This document shows positions 57,169 to 64,000 of a DNA stretch of 64,000 nt, piece by piece (within the stretch, counting starts at the first letter, position 1; each line of letters opens with the position of its first letter). Origin of the DNA: Myxococcales bacterium (GTDB lineage Bacteria > Myxococcota_A > UBA9160 > UBA4427). The notes under the pieces are model-generated. The model saw only the letters and a list, made by a program, of their open reading frames with translations, ran no database searches and was not told the DNA's origin. The DNA is taken from assembly GCA_012959805.1 (NCBI GenBank), contig DUCN01000078.1:22199-86198 (forward strand), written 5' to 3'. A program made the translations under genes and the position numbers.

Positions 57169-57457
57169 GCTGAAATACCCCCTATCCTGGAATCCCGAGA
57201 GCGCGAACGATTACCCGCGTTTGCGACCCTCGATCCAGACTCGAAGCGGCATCATTTGAGGTTCTGAACCGCATGCCGCCGGATGGTTCATCGACGTGTT
57301 GGACTTCCGGTCTGGCCGCCTCGACTCGCCGGCCGCCAAACTCCCTGGGGGGTCTTCGACGCAAAATTACGGCCGGGTGCCGAGCCTGTCAACCAGTTCC
57401 AATCCGGTCACCCCATTCCGATCACGCAATTGAAAAACGGCCCGCTAATCTGCCGCG

Positions 57458-58576
57458 ATGACAATACTCAGGCCGCTCCCCGATCGACTTCTTCTTGGTC
57501 CCGGACCTTCGAATGCTCACCCGAGCGTCCTGGAGGCCATGAGCCAACCCCTCATCGGCCATCTCGATCCCGATTTCATCGCCTTGCTGGATCGATTGAA
57601 GGACGGACTGCGGACGCTCTTCGGGACTTCTAATGCGATGACACTTCCACTCTCGGCGACGGGCAGCGCGGGGATGGAAGCCGCCCTCTTCAACCTTTTG
57701 GAACGCGGCGATCCCATTGTCGTCGGCGTCAATGGCGTCTTCGGGGTTCGCATGGCGGAGGTCGCACGTCGCGCGGGTGCCGAGGTCACAACCGTCGAAG
57801 CCACCTGGGGCACTCGCCTCTCCGATTCACAGATGTCGGACGCCATCGCGCGGGTGCGACCGAAAGTGGTCTCCTTCGTTCATGCGGAGACTTCCACAGG
57901 CGTTTGTCAGCCGGTGGAGGGAATCGTTTCGGCGGCGAAAGAGGTTGATGCGATGGTCGTACTCGATTGCGTGACGTCGCTGGCTGGGCGTCCGGTGAAA
58001 CTCGATGAGTGGGGGATCGACGCCGCCTATAGCGGGTCGCAGAAATGCCTTTCTTGCCCGCCCGGACTCTCCCCAGTTTCCTTCTCGGATCGAGCGATTG
58101 AACTCGTCCAGTCGAGAAAGTCACCGGTGCAGAGTTGGTTTCTCGATCTCTCTCTACTAGCCGGTTATTTCTCCGGGGCAAAGCGCGTCTACCATCACAC
58201 GGCCCCGATCACCGCGATTTTTGGTCTCGCCGCCGGCGTGGACCGCGCACTCGAAGAAGGACTCGAAGCTCGTTTCGAACGACACTCGCAAGCGGCACGG
58301 CATCTCATCGAAGGCCTCGAGCCTCTCGGCTTCAAACCGCTGGTCGACGCGGCAGACCGACTGCCGATGTTGACCTCGGTTCGCCTCCCCGACCGGATCA
58401 ACGGAACCGGTGAGGCCGCCGTCCGAACACGGCTGCTCAGCGAGTTCGGCATTGAAGTCGGCGCCGGCCTCGGCCCCCTCACCGGCCAGATCTGGCGCAT
58501 CGGGCTGATGGGCGAAAATGCCCGAACCGAGACGGTCGATTATCTACTCGACGCCTTGCGGAAGATTCTCCACTAA
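57458..58576 (+). CDS. Class V aminotransferase (alanine/serine-glyoxylate type)
   Basis: 372 residues. LLLGPGPSNAHPSVLEAM at the start and LPLSATGSAGMEAALFN define the AGXT family; the PLP lysine is in AYSGSQKCLSCPPGLSPVSF, and the Arg-binding C-terminus is GQIWRIGLMGE. Such enzymes transfer amino groups from alanine or serine to glyoxylate, and some serve photorespiratory-like or purine catabolic routes. Single gene with 289 bp upstream, shared with the divergent small membrane protein gene. Confidence 0.9.
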   Translation: MTILRPLPDRLLLGPGPSNAHPSVLEAMSQPLIGHLDPDFIALLDRLKDGLRTLFGTSNAMTLPLSATGSAGMEAALFNLLERGDPIVVGVNGVFGVRMAEVARRAGAEVTTVEATWGTRLSDSQMSDAIARVRPKVVSFVHAETSTGVCQPVEGIVSAAKEVDAMVVLDCVTSLAGRPVKLDEWGIDAAYSGSQKCLSCPPGLSPVSFSDRAIELVQSRKSPVQSWFLDLSLLAGYFSGAKRVYHHTAPITAIFGLAAGVDRALEEGLEARFERHSQAARHLIEGLEPLGFKPLVDAADRLPMLTSVRLPDRINGTGEAAVRTRLLSEFGIEVGAGLGPLTGQIWRIGLMGENARTETVDYLLDALRKILH

Positions 58577-58638
58577 GCCGGTTCGCCGAATAACCCGATC
58601 ACCGAACGCCCAATGTGCGTGCCTTGCGCGATTCGCCG

Positions 58639-59382
58639 TTAGGCGCGCAGCGTGCTCCCGAAAAGCTCAAACGTCCGCCGCCACGCATCCTTGGCGGAAG
58701 CTTCGTGATACGTCGGACGCTGATCACAATGGAATCCGTGATCGGCCTTGCTGTAGACATGCACCTCGTGTGCGATGCCAGAGCTCTCGAGCGCGTTGCG
58801 GATTTCTTCGACGCGCTGCTGCGGGATCAATGCATCCTTCCCACCGAAATAGCAATGGATCTTCCCACCGATCTTCGGTGTTCGTGTCACCGTCGATACG
58901 GCACCGCCGGGCCCCTCTGCCGCTGAAATACCCCCGCCATAGTAGGCGGCCGACGCAACCACATCCGTCTCGCAGGCGGTGAGATACGCCATGTGTCCAC
59001 CGATACAGAATCCCATGGCACCGAGCCGGTCGCCCAGCACATCATCTCGCCCGCGCAGATAGGCGATTGCATCTCTCGCATCGCTGATCATCTGATCCGC
59101 AACCAGCTGATTAAGTTGCTCCATCCCCGCGGCCATTCCCGCATCGTCGTAGGCGAGCTGCATGCCCGCTCCTGTGCGATGAAAATAGTCGGGAGCAAGC
59201 GCCACATAGCCTTCTTGTGCGACTCGACGAGTGACATCCTGGATATGATCGTTGACACCGAAGATTTCCATGAAGACCAACACCGCAGGATGCGGGCCAT
59301 CGCCTTCGGGCAAGGCTAGGTAGCCGCCCATCGTCTCGCCCTTCGACGTCTTCACTTGAACTTCACGCGCTTGCGCACTCAT
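58639..59382 (-). CDS. Dienelactone hydrolase family protein
   Basis: 247 residues from the ATG at 59382, which has AGGAACG upstream. Alpha/beta hydrolase with the DLH cysteine nucleophile GFCIGGHMAYLT, Asp in YFGGKDALIP and His in YSKADHGFHCDQRP; FMEIFGVNDHIQDVTRR is also characteristic. Ring-opening lactonase activity is known in some members; the actual substrate is not clear. Confidence 0.9.
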   Translation of the reverse strand: MSAQAREVQVKTSKGETMGGYLALPEGDGPHPAVLVFMEIFGVNDHIQDVTRRVAQEGYVALAPDYFHRTGAGMQLAYDDAGMAAGMEQLNQLVADQMISDARDAIAYLRGRDDVLGDRLGAMGFCIGGHMAYLTACETDVVASAAYYGGGISAAEGPGGAVSTVTRTPKIGGKIHCYFGGKDALIPQQRVEEIRNALESSGIAHEVHVYSKADHGFHCDQRPTYHEASAKDAWRRTFELFGSTLRA

Positions 59383-59429
59383 GGAATCGTTCCTAAACGG
59401 CCGGTTGTTTGCGCCAGCCCTGTGGAGAC

Positions 59430-60335
59430 CTAACGCAGGTTGTCGAAATGTTGTTCGACGACCTCGCGCCAGGCGGGTTGATTTTCTTGATGTGGATGAT
59501 GCTCCGCGTCGGGGAGCCTTCGACACGTAACATTGGGAATGTGCTGTTCAAAGAGATCTGCGCCGGGCGAAAAATCCGTATCATGTTCACCCACGAGTAC
59601 GAGGGTCGGTGCCTCAATCTCCTTCAGTCGATCGACCAGGGAGCCCGAATCAAAGAAGCCTTCACCCGCGCCGCGAAAGCTCGCCGGCGTCATCGCGCGA
59701 AGTCGTCTGCGATGGTGAAGCCAGTAGCTTTCGCCCCAACCGGCGATCGATTCGGAGCAGTTCTTTCGCGCGGCTTTCTCCATCAATTCCTGCAGCCCGT
59801 CGATGCCTCGCGCCTCCGCAATTTTCGCACCGATCTCGAAATTGGAACGGCTGAGGGTTTCGGGCAATTCTGGAGCCGTGCACATGAAGATGAGAGATCG
59901 AATGCGCTCCGGATGTGCCAGTGCGAAACGAAGCGTCAGCATGCCACCCATGGAGTGTCCGAAGAGATCGCAGCGCTCGATTCCAAGATGATCGAGCCAA
60001 TCGACGAGATCTTTGACCATCTGCTCGAAACCCCAGCCATAAGGGCCCGGAGTCGCTTCAGAATCACCATGCCCACGCAGATCCGGCACCAACACCCGCC
60101 GCTTCTGCGCCAAACCCGGGATCACCTCGACAAAATCATCTCGATGTCCCGTGAATCCATGAATCAACACCAGGGGCAGCGCGCCGGGCGTTGTTCCCTC
60201 ACCCGCCGACGCATCGATCCACGCGAACTCGCTCTCACCCACTCGGTCGCGACACGGCTCGCTCTCATCGACGCCAATGCGCAGCCCACTCGCCTTTGTG
60301 AAGTCTTTAATCAGGATGGAGTCTTTAACCGGCAT
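59430..60335 (-). CDS. Alpha/beta hydrolase
   Basis: 301 residues: LVLIHGFTGHRDDF oxyanion region, DLRGHGDSEATPG, nucleophile DLFGHSMGGMLTLRFA, Asp in LVLVGEHDTDF, His in DAEHHPHQENQP. A typical serine hydrolase of the proline iminopeptidase/esterase type. Its start overlaps the miaE 3' end by 11 bp, so the two are coupled, although no functional link is evident. Confidence 0.88.
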   Translation of the reverse strand: MPVKDSILIKDFTKASGLRIGVDESEPCRDRVGESEFAWIDASAGEGTTPGALPLVLIHGFTGHRDDFVEVIPGLAQKRRVLVPDLRGHGDSEATPGPYGWGFEQMVKDLVDWLDHLGIERCDLFGHSMGGMLTLRFALAHPERIRSLIFMCTAPELPETLSRSNFEIGAKIAEARGIDGLQELMEKAARKNCSESIAGWGESYWLHHRRRLRAMTPASFRGAGEGFFDSGSLVDRLKEIEAPTLVLVGEHDTDFSPGADLFEQHIPNVTCRRLPDAEHHPHQENQPAWREVVEQHFDNLR

Positions 60336-60885
60336 GAAGCCTCACCCAATCACAAGGTTTCGAAATGATTTCCGCCTCGGCCATTGCGAGTTCGCGTAAT
60401 CGATCATCGACCGACTCCCGTTCGCAGAGCTGGCTGGCCAGCTCAACATAAACCCCATGATGCCGCGCCTCGGAAACCAAAAGACTCTGATAGAGCTGCG
60501 CAAGCTCTTTTTCCTCGAGTCCGTCCGCCAAGATCTGAAACCGTTCGCAGCTGCGCGCTTCGATCAGCGCCGAAATCAGCAAGAGATCCATCAGCCGATC
60601 CGGCTCTTCCCGGCGAACCAATCCATGCAGCGCGATTCCATAGGGACTGGGGCGAAGTGACTCGTACCGCACACCGCGCTGATCGAGGAGCGCCAGAATC
60701 TGCTGAAAGTGATCCAGTTCATCACGAGCGAGTTCGGCCAGGGGCTCCTGCAAGAACCGATGGTGGGGATAAGAGAAAAGCAATTTGATCGCGGCGCCCG
60801 CGGCCTTCTTCTCGCAGTGGGCATGGTCGAGCAGTACCTCGTCGAGATGCTCTCTCACCCGGGGCAGCCAGTCCGTCGAGGTCAT
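60325..60885 (-). CDS. miaE: tRNA-(ms2io6A)-hydroxylase MiaE
   Basis: Non-haem diiron monooxygenase that hydroxylates ms2i6A37 of tRNA. 186 residues: LDHAHCEKKAAGAA, ELARDELDHFQQI, ISALIEARSCERF and LLVSEARHHGVYVEL supply the Glu/His ligands of the four-helix bundle. The start ATG 60885 gives the family N-terminus (TSTDWLPRVREHLDEV); longer open frame upstream is antisense to the aldo/keto reductase. Confidence 0.92.
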   Translation of the reverse strand: MTSTDWLPRVREHLDEVLLDHAHCEKKAAGAAIKLLFSYPHHRFLQEPLAELARDELDHFQQILALLDQRGVRYESLRPSPYGIALHGLVRREEPDRLMDLLLISALIEARSCERFQILADGLEEKELAQLYQSLLVSEARHHGVYVELASQLCERESVDDRLRELAMAEAEIISKPCDWVRLHAG

Positions 60886-60966
60886 TCTAGTCAAATGCAA
60901 CACGGCGGCGAAGTCTACCGCGAACCGGGACAGATGCTGCCCACTCAACCTGCTAGATTCGGACTC

Positions 60967-61929
60967 ATGCGAACACGTGCATTGGGTCGCAGCGGCCTTC
61001 AGGTCAGCGAAGTCTCCCTGGGGTCCTGGCTCACCCTCGGCTCGAGAGTCGACTTCGCCCAAACCGACCAGCTCGTACGTCGCGCCTTCGATCTCGGCAT
61101 CAACTTCTTCGACACTGCGGACGTCTACGCGCAGGGTGAAGCAGAGCGAGCGCTGGGCGAAAGCCTTCAGGGTTTGCCTCGCCACCAGATCGTCCTGGCC
61201 AGCAAAGCCTTCTTCCCGATCTCCGAGCATCCCAATGACCGAGGACTGTCTCGCAAACACATATTCGAGAGCGTTGAGGGCTCGCTTCGCCGGTTGAAGA
61301 CGTCGTACCTCGACCTCCATCAATGTCATCGCGCAGATCCCGATGTCCCCGTGGAAGAAACCGTGCGCGCCTACGAGGACCTGGTTCGTCAGGGCAAGAT
61401 TCTGTACTGGGGCGTGTCTATGTGGACGGCGGAACAAATCGAGGAGGCCTGCGCGCTCGCCGACCGATACGGCGGCTATCGACCCATTTCGAATCAACCG
61501 AGCTACTCGATGCTTCGCCGAGAAATTGAAGACTCGGTTCTGCCGACGAGTGAGAGCCTGGGCCTTGGACAGATTGTCTTCAGCCCTCTCGCACAGGGCG
61601 CCCTGACCGGAAAATACAGTGGTGGAGTCATTCCAGATCAGAGTCGCGCCGGAGACCCTGAACGAAATCGCTGGATGGCCCGTTACCTCGACAGAGAAGT
61701 TCTCGCGCGCGTCGATCGCCTGCGACCGATCGCCCATGACCTCGGCATCTCCATGGCACAGCTCGCACTGTCCTGGTGCCTGCGCAAACGCAATGTCAGC
61801 AGCGTGATCATCGGCGCGACCCGAGTCGAGCAACTCGATGATAATGCGAAGTGCTCGGGCTTCGAAATTCCACCCGACGCCCTGGCCATCATCGACGAGC
61901 TCTTCCCGAGCCGAGGCACCGGTGGGTGA
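60967..61929 (+). CDS. Aldo/keto reductase
   Basis: 320 residues: MRTRALGRSGLQVSEVSLG start, catalytic Asp-Tyr in NFFDTADVYAQGEAERALG, Lys in LASKAFFPI, His in YLDLHQCHRADPD, and NADPH-site C-terminus SSVIIGATRVEQLDDNAK. Similar to the YghZ/Kv-beta-like group. Divergent from miaE with 81 bp between. The downstream GST gene begins one base after its stop. Confidence 0.92.
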   Translation: MRTRALGRSGLQVSEVSLGSWLTLGSRVDFAQTDQLVRRAFDLGINFFDTADVYAQGEAERALGESLQGLPRHQIVLASKAFFPISEHPNDRGLSRKHIFESVEGSLRRLKTSYLDLHQCHRADPDVPVEETVRAYEDLVRQGKILYWGVSMWTAEQIEEACALADRYGGYRPISNQPSYSMLRREIEDSVLPTSESLGLGQIVFSPLAQGALTGKYSGGVIPDQSRAGDPERNRWMARYLDREVLARVDRLRPIAHDLGISMAQLALSWCLRKRNVSSVIIGATRVEQLDDNAKCSGFEIPPDALAIIDELFPSRGTGG

Positions 61930-61930
61930 T

Positions 61931-62650
61931 ATGACAGAAACTAAAGGAGTGAGTAGCCAAGATCCAATCAGGCTCTATACCCAGGCACTGAACTCCTACA
62001 CGGAGAAGGTCGCCGCGGCGCTCGCACTCAAGGGGATGCCCTTCGCGCGCGTCGTCTCCGAGGAGCCGGAAGATGTTCAGCGCTGGAGCCCAATCGCACG
62101 AACCCTTCCGGTTCTGGAGATCGACGGTCGCCGCAAATCTGATTCGATCAAAATCGTGAAGTGGCTCGACGAACTTCATCCGAACCCACCACTGTTTTCA
62201 GGAGACCCTCGAATCGCGGAAGCCCAGCGCCACCTTGCCGAATGGTCCGACGACTCGTTCACCTGGTCCTGGAACCGCTGGAGAACCGCGCGCTATCCAT
62301 AGCCAGGCGACGAGATTCCGCTCGACGATTCGCTCTTCAGCCGGATCAAGGGTCAGATTGGCCGGACCCTCGGCCACACGCCGAAATCTCGAGCCGACCT
62401 CCGTGAACTCGAGATCATCCGTGAACTCCAGGACCGAATGGACGACCTCGTGAGCTTCCTACGAGACCGACCCTTCTTCCATTCCGACGAACCTAGCATC
62501 GCCGACCTCTCCGCCTACGCGATGCTGGTCATCTTGAAGGGCGGCCCGATTCCCGTTTTCGCCGAAGCCATCGCCGAACGCCCCACCCTCGCCGCATTCC
62601 TGGACCGCGTCTCCGGCCGAATCAAATCCCTCGAACAACCCCAGGCCTAA
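61931..62650 (+). pseudogene. Glutathione S-transferase-like gene interrupted by an amber codon
   Basis: 239 codons if read through. The N-terminal thioredoxin-like part (YTQALNSYTEKVAAALALKG, RTLPVLEIDGRRKSDSIKIV) and C-terminal helical part (DEPSIADLSAYAMLVILKGG) are in the same frame. A TAG at 62300-62302 (after WRTARYP) separates them. The rest of the frame is clean and coding-like, so the stop may be recent, a sequencing error or a readthrough site. As it stands only the first 123 residues are made from the main start. Confidence 0.7.
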
Positions 62651-63048
62651 CGTCGCGCCGCAGGCGCCACCCCAGACCGAACGAAAGCCCACAGCAGTGA
62701 CTGTCATCAAACCCAACGTCCAGGGCGATTCGAGTGCGGTGTATTAGTGGTCCTCGCAGCAAACGACGATGAAGGCGTACTCCCGTACGCCGAGGAAGAA
62801 AGCGCAAAACGACCGCGAAGGCGCTGTGCTCGAATCGTCCTGGTGGCGTCCCCCAACGGGGATCGAACCCGTTTGCTCAGACGCAAAATGAGGCTTTAGT
62901 TGAGCTGCAACCTACTTAGATCCGGCTTCCGGCCGGCCCGCGGCAATTTGATCGGAATCGACGATCGTCTTATTGCAGCGCGCGGCGAGCCGTCAGCGGA
63001 ACATTCCTGTAGATTACCGGTCGATTTACGTCCAAATGGAGACTCATC
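62651..63048. other. Intergenic stretch with a tRNA-like remnant
   Basis: 398 bp without a protein gene. The middle part (62841-62920) carries the tRNA-like remnant listed separately. GGAGAC just before 63049 is the ribosome-binding site of the following gene. Nothing else was recognised. Confidence 0.5.
62841..62920 (-). other. Degenerate tRNA-like sequence
   Basis: On the minus strand AACGGGTTCGATCCCCGTT is a perfect T-arm, followed by GGGGGACGCCACCA, close to a tRNA acceptor end but with an extra G and a doubled CCA. Upstream, AGCTCAAC and a loop with TTTTGCG look like decayed D and anticodon arms, and no partner for the acceptor strand is found. A tRNA pseudogene or integration scar. Confidence 0.45.
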
Positions 63049-63660
63049 ATGACGAACATCTTGACTATGCGTACTTTCTTCTCAGTGGCCTTATTGGCGA
63101 TCTTCACTGTTGCCACAGCGTGCAGCGACGACGACATCGTGCATGCAGCTGCAGAGAAGGCTGAGCAGCTCGGCGCACAAGCTGAGGATGCCATCGTCCA
63201 ACGTGCCCGTGCACTGGCCGATGACACTCGCGAGGGAGCGGCCGCCCAAGCGGAGGCGAACCAACGGGTTGCCGCAATCGGCCATCGTATGGGGCATGCT
63301 CTCGACGAGGAGGCCCGCGAACTGACCGACGCTATCCGAAGCGGCCGAGATGCGCTGGCGGCCGAAACGGCCCTCCTGACGGAAGCCGTCAAACAGGAAG
63401 CAAGTGAGCTGGCCAGGGCAGCGAGAGCTGGAGGGATTTCGCAGGCAGCAGGTGACGCTGGAGCAGCGGAGCAGGCAATCGATGCGCGCGGCGGGGTCGA
63501 AGGCGTCGCGAACGAACTCGAGAAGAACGTCGAACATTCGGCCGAAACCTACGATGAATCATATAACGCGGCTCGAAAGAGCGGGGAAAACGTGATCGAG
63601 GCGGGCGGTGAGGCGTACAACTCGGTGGTGGATATCCCGAAGGAACGAACAAGCGACTAG
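63049..63660 (+). CDS. Ala/Glu-rich coiled-coil exported protein
   Basis: 203 residues with signal peptide (FFSVALLAIFTVATAC, possible lipoprotein cysteine) and a mature chain of long amphipathic Ala/Glu/Arg helices (AAEKAEQLGAQAEDA, VKQEASELARAARAGG). GGAGAC is correctly placed before the ATG. It resembles late-embryogenesis-like or periplasmic coiled-coil stress proteins in composition only; no family assignment. Confidence 0.65.
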   Translation: MTNILTMRTFFSVALLAIFTVATACSDDDIVHAAAEKAEQLGAQAEDAIVQRARALADDTREGAAAQAEANQRVAAIGHRMGHALDEEARELTDAIRSGRDALAAETALLTEAVKQEASELARAARAGGISQAAGDAGAAEQAIDARGGVEGVANELEKNVEHSAETYDESYNAARKSGENVIEAGGEAYNSVVDIPKERTSD

Positions 63661-63777
63661 GGGGGCATGTGCCTCAAGTGGACCCGTCGGGGAGAGCACT
63701 CGCCATAGAGGCGCTCATGCCTCGATTGGCTCTGGATATGCCTTAGGGCCGGTCCTTTCCCGCGCCTAACAGCATAA

Positions 63778-63969
63778 ATCTACGACCACGTGGCGGGCGC
63801 CGAGAGGGAGCGCGGGCTCATGGTCCTCGAGAGCCTTTCGTATTTTGAGGGGCGCGACGAGCAAGACTTGTGGGTGGATCTCTTCGATCCACACCCGAAC
63901 CGCGAAGGGCACAAGGTCCTAGCGCGAGCCAGCGGTAAGACGCGGCATGCTCGACGTTCACTGACTTGA
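63778..63969 (+). pseudogene. C-terminal remnant of an SGNH/GDSL hydrolase
   Basis: 63 codons ending in VDLFDPHPNREGHKVLARAS, where DPHPNxxGH is the last catalytic block (Asp-His) of SGNH hydrolases. A stop immediately precedes the fragment, so the Ser and Gly/Asn blocks are missing. Decayed gene near the window edge. Confidence 0.5.
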
Positions 63970-64000
63970 AAACTGTCCTTCATGAAGACGATGAGAGGCC

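Noticed and set aside
1..64000. CRISPR array, rRNA operon or plasmid origin
   Set aside because: No regularly spaced direct repeats, no rRNA sequence and no replication initiator or iterons were seen anywhere in the window.

Overview
The window looks like the chromosome of an uncultured deltaproteobacterium-like organism (Myxococcota, Desulfobacterota or Binatota in current terms). This is inference, from four things: moderately high GC; a tilS-ftsH-cdaA-cdaR-glmM-pdxJ-nnr-tsaE gene order typical of that group; DUF3604 and PEP-CTERM-like surface proteins; and many lipoproteins. No rRNA gene is present, so the lineage cannot be fixed from this sequence alone.

Region 1 (1-13.8 kb, all minus strand) is a compact housekeeping cluster. 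Read in transcription order it holds tilS, ftsH, cdaA, cdaR, glmM, a PdxJ homologue that has lost its catalytic residues, nnr, a tsaE gene fused to a ComEA-like helix-hairpin-helix domain, a YihY/BrkB membrane protein, a cysteine desulfurase and mnmA (cut by the window edge). It combines tRNA modification (TilS, TsaE, MnmA with its sulfur donor), c-di-AMP synthesis with the amino-sugar enzyme GlmM, and metabolite repair. Region 2 (13.9-18.3 kb, plus strand) is a three-gene set: acyl-CoA synthetase, short-chain dehydrogenase and DUF3604 lipoprotein.

Region 3 (18.37-38.06 kb) is accessory DNA. It ends at a tRNA gene with anticodon CAT (38060-37984). The 3' end of that tRNA is repeated exactly over 25 bp at 35351 and over 16 bp at 18372, as expected for two islands integrated in tandem at the tRNA 3' end. 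Inside are broken insertion sequences (IS1182-like and IS3-like, including three copies of one IS3 right end), a diverged ~90 bp dispersed repeat, several gene remnants, and intact cargo. The cargo includes a GH39-like glycosidase, an MddA-type methanethiol methyltransferase, a UrtA-like binding lipoprotein next to a pentameric ligand-gated ion channel homologue, an LpoB-like/TPR lipoprotein set, an MlaA protein fused to an alpha/beta hydrolase, an exo/endonuclease-phosphatase family enzyme and PEP-CTERM-like secreted proteins. The binding protein-channel pair is the strongest candidate for an interesting system.

Region 4 (38.1-64 kb) returns to mostly core content: a TolB-N-like periplasmic protein and a hybrid histidine kinase with a degenerate receiver, a P-loop/dCMP deaminase fusion, an Rmd-like reductase, PrmA, an aminopeptidase, a DnaQ-like exonuclease, and an overlapping MoxR-DUF58-transglutaminase operon. 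It continues with a minus-strand operon of three unrecognised proteins ending in queE, then dgt, an aminotransferase, hydrolases, miaE, an aldo/keto reductase and a GST gene broken by an amber codon. The last 1.4 kb (tRNA-like remnant, Ala-rich coiled-coil protein, SGNH hydrolase fragment) again looks accessory.
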